Notes: a model not told the origin generated them from the sequence alone. A stretch of DNA of 28,305 nucleotides from Burkholderiales bacterium (GCA_005793645.1 SXRG01000039.1:1-28305); one strand, 5' to 3'; counted from the stretch's first letter, positions 7,792-21,150 are shown. A program made the numbers and translations.

Positions 7792-8470
7792 TTACATTGT
7801 CCACATGAGGCACCAGCAGCGGCAGCAGCTTTTGCGCGCTCTCGTTGATGCCTCTGCCCACGGCCTTGGAGGTCACAGTGGCACCGGCGATGGCGTCAAT
7901 CTCCCAGGGGTTCTTCTTGGTGCCGTGCTTGACCACCTTGACCGCATTGGCCAAAGATTTCAGGTCGGCGCTCAAACGCACATCCAGGGCCTCGAAGTTC
8001 TTCAGGTAATTCTTGTCGGTGTAGATCTTGTCACCGATGCCGGGTGTCTCGCGCATGGAGATCACGCCCACGCCAGTGATCGCCTGCTTTTCCGGACTGT
8101 AGGCGTAAAGCACGCGTACCACATCGGCGTAGCCCTTGGCCGCGCCTTCGGCGGCGATGCCCTTGAGCGCGCCGGCCTGATCGTAAGCGGCATAGAACTT
8201 CACCGCACCAGCAGGCACAGTATCACTGCCCAGCTGGATACCACCGGGCGTGGCCAGGTATTCCGTTACACTGGCAGCACCCGGGATAACCTTGAACACG
8301 GCCCGTTCCAAGGCAATCTTCTTGTTTGCGGCTACCGGCTCCAGGGTGATCTGGTAGGCGGAGACAATGAGCGCGCCGCAGATGCTAGCGACAATGCCAA
8401 GCGTGCGGATCATGGCCGCACTGGGCGTAACCGGTGCCGGCGATGGGGCAATGGTTTGTTGTTCGCTCAT
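7763..8470 (-). CDS. rnfG: Rnf electron transport complex subunit G
   Basis: Membrane-anchored subunit carrying covalent FMN, homologous to NqrC; 235 residues with one N-terminal helix (about 21-38) and a periplasmic flavin domain. ETPGIGDK (141-148) is a family motif. The ApbE flavinylation site is DAIAGATVTS, with D192 and acceptor threonine T198; the serine usually preceding GAT is alanine here. The ATG at 8470 overlaps the rnfD stop as ATGA, which overrides the longer open frame reaching 8635. The last ten or so residues (NVSRPSGRQSP) are encoded by a REP-like hairpin pair, so the native C-terminus was probably rewritten by that insertion. Confidence 0.94.
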   Translation of the reverse strand: MSEQQTIAPSPAPVTPSAAMIRTLGIVASICGALIVSAYQITLEPVAANKKIALERAVFKVIPGAASVTEYLATPGGIQLGSDTVPAGAVKFYAAYDQAGALKGIAAEGAAKGYADVVRVLYAYSPEKQAITGVGVISMRETPGIGDKIYTDKNYLKNFEALDVRLSADLKSLANAVKVVKHGTKKNPWEIDAIAGATVTSKAVGRGINESAQKLLPLLVPHVDNVSRPSGRQSP

Positions 8471-9507
8471 GACTTCTTCACCTTGATCTCGCCGAACACG
8501 CGCGGCCGGGTGACCTGGTCGATCAGCGGCGCCAGCGCGTTGCCAATGAGGATGGCGTACATCACGCCCTCGGTCAGGCCGCCGAAGTAGCGGATGATGA
8601 CCGTCACCACGCCGATCAGGGCACCGTAGATCCATACCCCCTTGGGCGTCACCGGCGAGGTGGCCATATCGGTAGCCATGAAGATGGCACCGATCAGCAA
8701 GCCACCCGAGAGCATGACAAACAGCGGGTCGGGGAAGCGTACCGGGTTGTAGAGCTGGAAGGCCCAGGCGGTCAGCGCTGCGCTCAACAACACCGCCACC
8801 GGGATGCGCCAGTCAAGGAAGCGGCGCGCAGCAAGATACAGGCCGCCCAACAGAATCAGGATGGCCGAGGTTTCGCCCGCCGAGGCAGTAACCGCGCCGG
8901 TGAGGAAGTCGTGCGGTGTGGCCAACACATTCTCGAACTTCCAGCGTGCCAGCGGCGTAGCGCCGGTGAAGCCGTCCAGTGCCTGCTTAGCCCAAACGCT
9001 GATATCCGGCGGCGTCATCAAAGGCAGGGTCAGCGTGGTCGGAATGAACTCGCTGAAACGGTGGGAAGAAAAGGCCGGCGCCCATGTTGAGATGGAGACG
9101 GGAAATGCGGCCTGCACGAAGGCACGACCGACGAGCGCCGGGTTGAAAATATTGTTGCCTATGCCACCGAACAGGAACTTGCCCAAGACAATAGCGGCGA
9201 TGGCGGCGATAACCGCCATCCAAAGTGGGAAGGCAGGCGGCAGAGTCAAGGCCAGCAGTAGGCCGGTGATGGTCGCGGACCAATCCGTCAAGCTGTTTGG
9301 CGTACCCATGAGGTGGTTCATCAGGCGCTCAGTGGCCACGCAGGTGAGGGTGACTGTAAGGATCAGTGCCATGGCCGAGATCCCGTACTGCCACACTGAG
9401 AACCCGGCGATGGGCAGCAGTGCCAGCACCACATGCAACATGATGCGTTCAACGCTATTGCCTTGAACAATGTGGGGCGCGGTGCGCAGTTCGATGCGTT
9501 CTCTCAT
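8467..9507 (-). CDS. rnfD: Rnf electron transport complex subunit D
   Basis: Polytopic membrane subunit homologous to NqrB, the likely ion-translocating core, 346 residues. The covalent FMN site is DGFTGATPLA, with D178 and acceptor threonine T184 counted from the chosen start. GGIGNNIFNPALVGRAF is the conserved family block, and the C-terminal LIDQVTRPRVFGE matches E. coli RsxD LIDYYTRPRVYG. The frame is open to an ATG at 9531, but the ATG at 9507 overlaps the stop of orf85 as ATGA and gives a family-like N-terminus (MRERIELRTAPHI), so it is preferred. It is followed by an ATGA overlap with rnfG. Confidence 0.95.
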   Translation of the reverse strand: MRERIELRTAPHIVQGNSVERIMLHVVLALLPIAGFSVWQYGISAMALILTVTLTCVATERLMNHLMGTPNSLTDWSATITGLLLALTLPPAFPLWMAVIAAIAAIVLGKFLFGGIGNNIFNPALVGRAFVQAAFPVSISTWAPAFSSHRFSEFIPTTLTLPLMTPPDISVWAKQALDGFTGATPLARWKFENVLATPHDFLTGAVTASAGETSAILILLGGLYLAARRFLDWRIPVAVLLSAALTAWAFQLYNPVRFPDPLFVMLSGGLLIGAIFMATDMATSPVTPKGVWIYGALIGVVTVIIRYFGGLTEGVMYAILIGNALAPLIDQVTRPRVFGEIKVKKS

Positions 9508-9761
9508 AGGGAGATCAGTTGCTGACGACACATTGGGAGAGGGTCGATCGTACGGGAAAATCCATGGCCGGCATGCAGGCGGCCGATCAGGCGAAGCTTG
9601 TCAGCGACGATCTCGTCACGCGGAGAATTCCGGTACAGGAAGCGCAGGTCGTAAAGGGCGCGCGCGTGTGAGTCAAGCACCGACTCGGCCAGAGCCTCAA
9701 TAGTGAATTTTTGGGTGATATTGACATTCATGATATGTGAGGCGGAAGTCATCAGATCCAT
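9504..9761 (-). CDS. Hypothetical 85-residue protein between rnfC and rnfD (orf85)
   Basis: A small soluble protein in the rnf operon, 43 bases after the rnfC stop. Its stop overlaps the best rnfD start as ATGA (9507-9504), the same coupling seen at rnfD/rnfG and rnfA/orf63, which argues it is translated. The codons are GC-rich in third position like the neighbours. It has a helical core (EALAESVLDSHARALYDLRF) and a basic C-terminal half, no membrane segment and one cysteine near the end. I recognise no family. The start is unsure: the ATGs at 9761 and 9731 both lack a clear Shine-Dalgarno sequence. The position is where other proteobacteria have rnfC and rnfD adjacent. Confidence 0.62.
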   Translation of the reverse strand: MDLMTSASHIMNVNITQKFTIEALAESVLDSHARALYDLRFLYRNSPRDEIVADKLRLIGRLHAGHGFSRTIDPLPMCRQQLISL

Positions 9762-9804
9762 TCAGGGTAAGGAAATATCAACGAATGGAGGCGGGTGGTG
9801 TGCA

Positions 9805-11136
9805 TCATGCTGCCGCCCGCTCTTTGAGGATACCCTTGGCGACGCGAAACTGCTGCACCAGCGGGATGTGCGAGGGACAGACATAAGAGCAGGATCCACA
9901 CTCGAAACACTCACCGATGAAGAACTGTTCGGCCATAACATCGTATTCACGACGCGCAGCCAGCATACCCAGCATCGATGGGTTGAGGCCCTTGGGACAA
10001 ACGCTAACGCACTCGCCGCACTTGATGCACGGATAGACCCGGCGCGCAATCTCGCGCTCCGGCATGACCAGCACGCCGGAGGCACCCTTGACGATGGGTA
10101 CATCGAGCGAGGCCACAGCCTCACCCATCATCGGCCCGCCAAGGATGATCTGTTTTTCGTTCCCCTGAGCCCCAGCGTACTCTATCAGCGAACGCATAGG
10201 TGTCCCCAGCGACACCAGATAGTTTCCAGGACGCACCACAGAAGGGCCGGCGACGGTGACCACGCGCTCGATCACGCCTTCGCCGGCGGGTATCAAGCGA
10301 CCGATATAAGCCATGGTCATGACATTGTTCATCAACACACCCACCGCCGAGCTGCGCGCGCCTATCGGTACCTCGCGCCCGGTCAGGGCATAGATCAAGG
10401 TCTCGGCCGCGCCTTGCGGATACTTGGTAGCGACCGCCTCGGCACGAATGCGGCCATCCGCCGGGGCATGGCGGTTGAGCATCTCGACTGCGTCGAGCTT
10501 ATTGTCCTCAATACCAATAATCGCGCGCGGCGCACCACAGGCACGCATGGCCAGCTGAATGCCACGGATCACGTCCTGCGGGTATTCCAGCATCACGCGG
10601 TGGTCGCAGGTAAGGAAGGGTTCGCACTCGGCGCCATTGATGATCAGGGTGTCAATCACCGTGCCCTTGGGTGGGGTGAGTTTCACATGCGCGGGGAAGG
10701 CGGCCCCACCCATACCGGCGATGCCGGCGGCCTGGATGGCGGCAACAATCTCCTGCGGTGTCAACGCGTCCACATCAGGCGGGGTCGCCCAGCGAACCTC
10801 CTGCGTGGAAGCCTCGTACACACGTAACACGATGGCATTCACCCAAGGTCCGCGGGCGCTCGGTTTGAGCTCGATGGCCTCGATCACCCCGTCCGCGGGC
10901 GCGTGCAAGGGAAGCGACATCAGGCCATCGGCTCGGGCTATGGGTTGTCCGCGTACGACTTCCTCTCCAGGCCGGACGATGGGCACTGCCGGCTTACCAA
11001 TGTGCTGCGCGAGGGGGAGGATCATGCGCGGCGCAAATGGCATCCGACGAATCGGCATGCCGGCAGTGCTCTTGTTGCCCGCGGGATGAATCCCGCGAGC
11101 GAAAGTCTTGCGCCGAAAGAAGGGCAGGAAGTTCAT
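9805..11136 (-). CDS. rnfC: Rnf electron transport complex subunit C
   Basis: Peripheral subunit that carries FMN and the NADH site, related to NuoF and NqrA, 443 residues. The N-terminal GIHP and the GIAGMGGAAFPAHVK nucleotide-binding block (138-152) are present, as is TKYPQGAAETL (237-247). Two [4Fe-4S] sites follow: C370, C373, C376, C380 and C410, C413, C416, C420. It is the compact form without the long Ala/Lys-rich C-terminal repeats of E. coli RsxC, and so resembles clostridial RnfC. The ATG lies 22 bases after the nifJ stop. It would pass electrons between NAD(H) and the RnfB/G/D chain. Confidence 0.96.
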   Translation of the reverse strand: MNFLPFFRRKTFARGIHPAGNKSTAGMPIRRMPFAPRMILPLAQHIGKPAVPIVRPGEEVVRGQPIARADGLMSLPLHAPADGVIEAIELKPSARGPWVNAIVLRVYEASTQEVRWATPPDVDALTPQEIVAAIQAAGIAGMGGAAFPAHVKLTPPKGTVIDTLIINGAECEPFLTCDHRVMLEYPQDVIRGIQLAMRACGAPRAIIGIEDNKLDAVEMLNRHAPADGRIRAEAVATKYPQGAAETLIYALTGREVPIGARSSAVGVLMNNVMTMAYIGRLIPAGEGVIERVVTVAGPSVVRPGNYLVSLGTPMRSLIEYAGAQGNEKQIILGGPMMGEAVASLDVPIVKGASGVLVMPEREIARRVYPCIKCGECVSVCPKGLNPSMLGMLAARREYDVMAEQFFIGECFECGSCSYVCPSHIPLVQQFRVAKGILKERAAA

Positions 11137-11158
11137 GGTTTAAACCGATGCTCTCGCC

Positions 11159-16132
<4,974 letters not shown>

Positions 16133-16152
16133 AATCATTCTCCATTTCCAGC

Positions 16153-17031
16153 CTATACAGCCAGAGGCAAGGGGGTTACGCGCACAATTTTCTTAGCCGC
16201 ATGACCGCGTGTAACCTGGCCATCAGTCAACCAAACGATCGCTCCGGTCGGACAACGCTCGATCGATGCAATACTGGTCAGACTGTTATGGGCGTAGTTA
16301 ATCACCGCCAAATTTCCATCCATATGCATCAACCCGGCCGGAGAATCAGCCACGCATTTTCCACAGGCAGTACAAGCCACAGCACATTGCGCCTCAGCGG
16401 TCTCGCCATCGGCCTGATTCTTACACGCCATCCACAACTGGTGGCCGATCGGCTGCAGGGAAAACAGTGATTTGGGGCAGGCCTCAACACAATCACCACA
16501 AGCCGTACACAAGTCCGTGGCCACCACCGGCAAGCCAAAACCATTCATCTGGATCGCGTCAAAGTCACAGACATCTTCACAATCACCGAGGCCTAAACAA
16601 CCCCAAGCACAATCCTTGCCACCTCCACTCACAACCGCCGCACCACGACAGCTCTGCAGACCGGCATAATGAGCTCGCATGCGTGCCACATGGTGGCCGC
16701 CGGCACAGGCTAGGCGTGCTACCTGTTTTTCCACTTCGCCCATAGCCACACCCAGCATCCCGGCAATGTAGGCATTCATTTCAGGCGGATTGACCGAGCA
16801 TTTCGCCGGCACAATCTCGCCAGAAACAACCTGCTCGGCAAAGTTACGACATCCGGCGGTCCCGCAGGCGCCACAGTTGGAGTGAGGCAAGCAGTTCTCG
16901 ACTGCGTCAATACGGGGGTCCTCGAATACATACAGACGACGGCTGGCTAAGGCCAGGAACAAGGCCAGCGCGCCCCCAAGGGCCGCCATAAAGGCCCCCG
17001 CCAGAATAATGCCCGCCCAGAATTCACTCAC
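16153..17031 (-). CDS. rnfB: Rnf electron transport complex subunit B, extended multi-cluster form
   Basis: Membrane-anchored iron-sulfur subunit that takes electrons from ferredoxin, 292 residues, first gene of the operon. It has an N-terminal helix (about 5-29), the four-Cys domain (C53, C56, C61, C78), then CAWGCLGLGDCEDVC (141-155), CTACGDCVEAC (175-185) and a further Cys-rich block with CTACGKC (220-226) and C260. E. coli RsxB is about 192 residues with two ferredoxin-type sites; this longer version, with the CxxxCxGxGxCxxxC signature, resembles RnfB of Clostridium and Acetobacterium. The GTG at 17031 has AAGGGG six bases upstream, a strong ribosome-binding site, so I prefer it to the TTG at 17049. 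nifJ follows 20 bases after the stop. Confidence 0.93.
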   Translation of the reverse strand: MSEFWAGIILAGAFMAALGGALALFLALASRRLYVFEDPRIDAVENCLPHSNCGACGTAGCRNFAEQVVSGEIVPAKCSVNPPEMNAYIAGMLGVAMGEVEKQVARLACAGGHHVARMRAHYAGLQSCRGAAVVSGGGKDCAWGCLGLGDCEDVCDFDAIQMNGFGLPVVATDLCTACGDCVEACPKSLFSLQPIGHQLWMACKNQADGETAEAQCAVACTACGKCVADSPAGLMHMDGNLAVINYAHNSLTSIASIERCPTGAIVWLTDGQVTRGHAAKKIVRVTPLPLAV

Positions 17032-17173
17032 ATGTCGCCCCTTGTGCAATTAAAATTTATAAACTGCCAGCGAAGTCTACGTACTTATGAATGCACGGAT
17101 AGACAAACATTTCAATCATGAGTATTAATAATACTAATTATTTTTCAACAAGCCTTGCATACAGGAATATATC
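17032..17173. promoter_or_regulatory. Divergent control region between rnfB and the LysR gene
   Basis: A 142-base AT-rich spacer that must hold promoters for the rnf-nifJ operon (minus) and the LysR gene (plus). On the minus strand TATAAA and TTTAAT hexamers lie close to the rnfB start without a good -35 box, as expected for an activator-dependent promoter. The LysR side has AGGA (17163-17166) seven bases before its GTG. A near-perfect palindrome sits near the LysR start. Confidence 0.5.
17121..17135. promoter_or_regulatory. 15-base perfect palindrome, candidate LysR operator
   Basis: AGTATTAATAATACT is a perfect inverted repeat with 7-base arms around a single A. Allowing one mismatch per side it extends by AT/AT to 17118-17138 (10-base arms). 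It lies 39 bases upstream of the LysR GTG and about 90 bases upstream of the rnfB start. It fits the AT-rich dyads that LysR-type regulators bind, including a T-N11-A spacing (17125 to 17137). Function is inferred from position. Confidence 0.5.
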
Positions 17174-18250
17174 GTGCCCAAAACAGACCCCTCCCATGCT
17201 GCCCCGATGTACTACAAAAACAATCGCATCAAGCAACTACGCGCTTTTCACCAAGTGGTACGGGCCGGCAATATCTCGCGGGCTGCCGAGCGATTATCTC
17301 TCAGCCAACCCGCTGTATCATTGCAGATACAAGCCCTTGAGCGCGAGATGGGCGTCACCCTGTTCGAGCGCCGTAGTCCGAGTCTGCGCCTAACCCCAGA
17401 GGGCGAAACCCTGTACCACCTCGCAGAACCGCTGGTGGAGGGCATCGACAAACTTCAGGAAAACTTTGCCGCCCTGTTTGGTAATGTCAATTCCGGCGAC
17501 CTCAACATTGGGGCCGGCGAGTCGACCATTCTCTATGTCCTGCCCGAACCGGTTCGCCGTTTTGTCGACCAACACCCTGGCGTGCGACTGAAGTTGCACA
17601 ATGTGACGGGGCGAGACGGCATGAAAATGCTGCGTGCCAATGAGATCGACCTTGCCGTCGGGTCTATGCTGGAGGTCCCTGAAGACCTCGAGTATCGCCC
17701 CTTCGCGACCTTCGACCCTATGCTCATCGCCCCTCTGGAGCATCCCCTAGCCCAACTGGCGAGCACGCGCGCGATCACACTGGAAGACATCAGCGCCTAC
17801 GGGCTCATCCTGCCACCAGCCCATCTATCCACCTGGCGCATCGTCAAATATGTGTTCCAGCAACACAATCTAACCTTTACGGTGACGCTTGAGGCCGGAG
17901 GGTGGGAAGTGATTAAAAAGTATGTCGAGCTGGGGATGGGTATCTCCATCGTCACCGACATCTGCCTTGATGGTTCGGAGCGCTTGGCGTGTATCCCGCT
18001 CAAACACTATTTCCCGCAACGCAGTTACGGGCTGGTTCTGCGCCGAGGGGGGGGTCTGTCACCCCAGGCGCGGCGATTTATCGAAGTGCTGGAGCAGTCC
18101 TACAAAACCCGTCCACCCCTACCACAGGCTCAAACAGCCGCGGTAATCGGTACAGCGGCAGCGTCTAGATCGAAGCCTGGACGACGGTCACGCACAGGAC
18201 CAGCAATCCCTGCGGCAACAGGCCAAGGCCTAGAACGGCCAGACCGTTGA
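17174..18250 (+). CDS. LysR-family (CysB-like) transcriptional regulator
   Basis: A DNA-binding regulator of 358 residues with an N-terminal winged helix-turn-helix (about 18-76; NISRAAERLSLSQPAVSLQIQ) and a two-lobed effector domain (about 107-320) of the CysB-like type. The GTG at 17174 is preceded by AGGA at seven bases; an in-frame ATG at 17207 is the alternative. It is divergent from rnfB and so is the likely regulator of the rnf-nifJ operon. The effector is unknown; CysB relatives sense sulfur metabolites. The last 28 codons are antisense to the nuoN 3' end, giving a low-complexity Arg/Pro/Gly tail that is unlikely to be part of the folded domain. Confidence 0.9.
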   Translation: MPKTDPSHAAPMYYKNNRIKQLRAFHQVVRAGNISRAAERLSLSQPAVSLQIQALEREMGVTLFERRSPSLRLTPEGETLYHLAEPLVEGIDKLQENFAALFGNVNSGDLNIGAGESTILYVLPEPVRRFVDQHPGVRLKLHNVTGRDGMKMLRANEIDLAVGSMLEVPEDLEYRPFATFDPMLIAPLEHPLAQLASTRAITLEDISAYGLILPPAHLSTWRIVKYVFQQHNLTFTVTLEAGGWEVIKKYVELGMGISIVTDICLDGSERLACIPLKHYFPQRSYGLVLRRGGGLSPQARRFIEVLEQSYKTRPPLPQAQTAAVIGTAAASRSKPGRRSRTGPAIPAATGQGLERPDR

Positions 18251-19601
18251 GACTAAGCAGGCCAATGGCATCGCCGGCTGGAGCGATCCGACCCGTTCCC
18301 TCGCTGGGTGTATCAAAGTACATCAGCTTGACAATGCGCAGGTAATAGAATGCCCCGATCAACGAGAACATGACGGCCAGCACAGCCAATGCGATCCAAC
18401 CACCGCCCACCAGGGCCTGGAGGACGAAGAACTTGGCATAAAAACCCAAAAATGGCGGCAGGCCTGCCATCGAGAGCATCACTACGGCCATCATCGCCGC
18501 CAACCAGGGATGGTCACGGTTCAGGCCACGGAAGGCATCCAGCGTATCGGCCTCCGCATCCTTACGTGACAGGTGCACGATCAGTCCAAACCCGGCCAGG
18601 GTCATGATCACATAGGAGACCACATAGAACATGCTGGCGGCGAAACCGGCGATGCTGGCCGCCAACACACCCAAGAGGAGAAATCCCATGTGCGAAATGG
18701 TCGAATAGGCCAGCATGCGCTTGATATTGGTCTGCATGATCGCGGCAAGGTTACCGATGGCCAAGCTAGCCACCGCCATAACAGCCAACATGGACTGCCA
18801 GTCGTGAAGCAACTCAGGCAAACCCAAAACCAACATGCGCATGACGATGGCGAAGGCCGCCAGCTTCGGGGCCGAGGCCAGAAACAGGGTCACCGCTGTC
18901 GGGGCGCCTTGGTAGATGTCAGGTACCCACATGTGGAATGGGGCCACGCCCAGCTTAAAACCGATGCCCGCCACAATGAAGACGAGGGCAAAGGTCAACA
19001 ACATCGTGCCGCCCGTCTGGCCGTGCAGGGCCTCGGCGATCCCGGACAATTCCAGGGTGCCCGTCGCGCCATAGAGCAGCGACATGCCATAGAGCAACAG
19101 GCCCGAGGCCAGTGCGCCCAGGATGAAATACTTCATCGCCGCCTCAGAAGCCTGCGCCGAATCCCGTTGCATGGCTACCAAGGTGTAGAGGGACAGGGAC
19201 AGCAACTCCAATCCCAGATAGAGCGTCAGAAGGCTGGCGGAAGAGATCATGACCATCATGCCCAGCACGGCAAACAAGGCCAGGGCAAAATATTCACCAC
19301 GCAACAGGCCAAATTCACGCAGATAGGCCCGGCCATACACGAACGAGGCCATAGCAGCGAGGTAAGTCACCAATTTCAGCACGTCGCCCATCGGGTCGAC
19401 GATCACCAGATCACGCACCAAGGCATCCGTTCCCAAGCCGCCCGTAGTGATCGTCAGCACCGCCGCACCCAGGAGCGTCAACAAGGACGGGACATAGCCC
19501 GCCGTCGGGCACTTGTTCGCCGCCGTCAACAGCAAGATGACGCTGGCCATGACCAGCACGAGGATCTCGGGAACGATGGGCAAAAAATCAATCAGCGTCA
19601 T
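18165..19601 (-). CDS. nuoN: NADH-quinone oxidoreductase subunit N
   Basis: Antiporter-like proton-pumping membrane subunit of complex I, 478 residues, polytopic throughout. It has the family pattern with LGLELLSLSLYTLVA, GFKLGVAPFHMWVPDIY and IKRMLAYSTISHMGF, including the conserved helix-7/8 lysines. The ATG at 19601 gives the typical start MTLIDFLPIVPE. A TTG four codons upstream overlaps the nuoM stop as TTGA and is the alternative. It is the last gene of the nuo operon, and its 3' end overlaps the convergent LysR gene by 86 bases, so no terminator separates them. Confidence 0.95.
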   Translation of the reverse strand: MTLIDFLPIVPEILVLVMASVILLLTAANKCPTAGYVPSLLTLLGAAVLTITTGGLGTDALVRDLVIVDPMGDVLKLVTYLAAMASFVYGRAYLREFGLLRGEYFALALFAVLGMMVMISSASLLTLYLGLELLSLSLYTLVAMQRDSAQASEAAMKYFILGALASGLLLYGMSLLYGATGTLELSGIAEALHGQTGGTMLLTFALVFIVAGIGFKLGVAPFHMWVPDIYQGAPTAVTLFLASAPKLAAFAIVMRMLVLGLPELLHDWQSMLAVMAVASLAIGNLAAIMQTNIKRMLAYSTISHMGFLLLGVLAASIAGFAASMFYVVSYVIMTLAGFGLIVHLSRKDAEADTLDAFRGLNRDHPWLAAMMAVVMLSMAGLPPFLGFYAKFFVLQALVGGGWIALAVLAVMFSLIGAFYYLRIVKLMYFDTPSEGTGRIAPAGDAIGLLSLNGLAVLGLGLLPQGLLVLCVTVVQASI

Positions 19602-19609
19602 GGCAGCTT

Positions 19610-21124
19610 TCAATGCGCAACGAGGGGCACCAACTTGCTATGGGCCACATGCTCAAGAAGATTGTTGACCGAGGCATGCATCACCTCGGTGACCGGGAAA
19701 GGATATATGCCCATGACCAGAACACACACGGCCAGCATGGAAAGGATCAGGAACTCGCGCGAGTCGATGTCCGTCATGCCCGCCACCTCAGGCCGGGTAA
19801 TCGGACCAAAAACGACCCGCTTATACATCCACAGTGAATAGGCCGCGCCAAAGATCAGGGTGGTTCCGGCCAACGCCGCGTACCAGAAGTTCACCTGGAT
19901 GGCACCTAGGATAACCATGAACTCGCCCACAAAACCCGAGGTTGCCGGCAGGCCCGAGTTGGCCATGGCAAACAGCATGAACAAAGCTGCGAACCGGGGC
20001 ATGGAATTGACCACACCACCATAATCGGAGATCTGCCGCGAATGCAGTCGATCATACATCACGCCAATACAGAGGAATAATGCACCCGACACGAAACCAT
20101 GCGAGATCATCTGAACCAAACCGCCTTCGACACCCCAACTGTTGAACATGAAAAAACCCAGGGTGACAAAACCCATGTGGGCGATGGACGAATAGGCAAT
20201 CAACTTCTTCATGTCCGATTGCACCAAGGCCACCAGACCAATGTACACCACCGCGATCAGCGACAGACCGATGATGAGCCAGGCGAGTTCATGCGAGGCA
20301 TCCGGCAGGATGGGCAGGGTAAAACGCAGGAAGCCGTAGGCCCCCACCTTCAGCGTGATCGCCGCCAACACGACCGAACCACCGGTCGGTGCCTCCACAT
20401 GGGCATCCGGCACCCAGGTCTGCACCGGCCCCATCGGCACCTTGACCGCGAAGGCAAAGAAGAAAGCGACAAATAACAGCATCTGCGCACCCATGGCGAG
20501 CGGCACCTTGTGCCAAACCAGGATGTCGAAACTGCCACCCGAGACGAAGAATAGATAGATCATCGCCACCAACATCAACAGCGAACCCAACAGCGTGTAA
20601 AGAAAGAACTTGATCGCCGCATAGACACGGTTAGGGCCGCCCCAGATACCGATAATCAGATATAGCGGGATCAGCATCGCCTCAAAGAAGACATAGAACA
20701 ACACGCCATCCAGGGACGCAAACACGCCGTTGATCAGGCCAGACTGTATTAGGAAGGCCGCCATATATTGCGCCACCTTGGTCTTGATTACCGCCCAACC
20801 TGCCAGCACAACCAACAGGGTCACGAAACTGTTGAGCACCACAAAAGGCATGGAAATTCCATCTACGCCCAAGCGGTAATGCACATTGAAGAGCGGGATC
20901 CAGTTGGCATGTTCAACAAACTGCATCGCCGCCGTAGAGACATTGAAACCCGTCCACAGTGGCAAAGAGACGGCAAAGCCCAGCGCCGCACCCAACAGGG
21001 CCAAGGTCCGCTGTCCATCCACACCGCCGCTGGCGCCATCCTTCCCGCCCGTGGCAAGGACAAGAAGGCCAGCCACAATGGGCACCCAGATAGTCAGACT
21101 GAGGATTCCGATGCTTTCAAACAT
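19610..21124 (-). CDS. nuoM: NADH-quinone oxidoreductase subunit M
   Basis: Antiporter-like proton-pumping subunit of complex I, 504 residues. The essential helix-5 glutamate is present (E148 in VFFEAMLIPLYL), and the family blocks GPVQTWVPDAHVEAPT and MKKLIAYSSIAHMGF are intact. The frame is open upstream to 21259, but the ATG at 21124 (MFESIGILSLT) gives the family N-terminus and avoids a long overlap with nuoL, whose stop lies 26 bases upstream. nuoN starts 8 bases after its stop. Confidence 0.96.
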   Translation of the reverse strand: MFESIGILSLTIWVPIVAGLLVLATGGKDGASGGVDGQRTLALLGAALGFAVSLPLWTGFNVSTAAMQFVEHANWIPLFNVHYRLGVDGISMPFVVLNSFVTLLVVLAGWAVIKTKVAQYMAAFLIQSGLINGVFASLDGVLFYVFFEAMLIPLYLIIGIWGGPNRVYAAIKFFLYTLLGSLLMLVAMIYLFFVSGGSFDILVWHKVPLAMGAQMLLFVAFFFAFAVKVPMGPVQTWVPDAHVEAPTGGSVVLAAITLKVGAYGFLRFTLPILPDASHELAWLIIGLSLIAVVYIGLVALVQSDMKKLIAYSSIAHMGFVTLGFFMFNSWGVEGGLVQMISHGFVSGALFLCIGVMYDRLHSRQISDYGGVVNSMPRFAALFMLFAMANSGLPATSGFVGEFMVILGAIQVNFWYAALAGTTLIFGAAYSLWMYKRVVFGPITRPEVAGMTDIDSREFLILSMLAVCVLVMGIYPFPVTEVMHASVNNLLEHVAHSKLVPLVAH

Positions 21125-21150
21125 GTGCAGTTGTCCGGTTATGTCGTGGC

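Noticed and set aside
8471..8635. Upstream extension of the rnfG frame
   Set aside because: It lies inside rnfD and translates to an Arg-rich non-family sequence; the ATGA overlap at 8470 gives the proper start.
11080..11097. Perfect hairpin (CGCGGGA, loop TGAA, TCCCGCG) inside the rnfC 5' end, similar to the rnfG REP-like element
   Set aside because: It encodes the conserved RnfC segment RGIHPAG, which aligns with GGVHP of other RnfC proteins, so it is explained by coding constraint and is not an inserted repeat.
18573..19841. Long plus-strand open frame (422 codons) opposite nuoN/nuoM
   Set aside because: Its product is rich in Gln, His, Arg and Gly with no domain pattern, typical of the antisense of hydrophobic membrane-protein genes; nuoN and nuoM on the other strand are certain.
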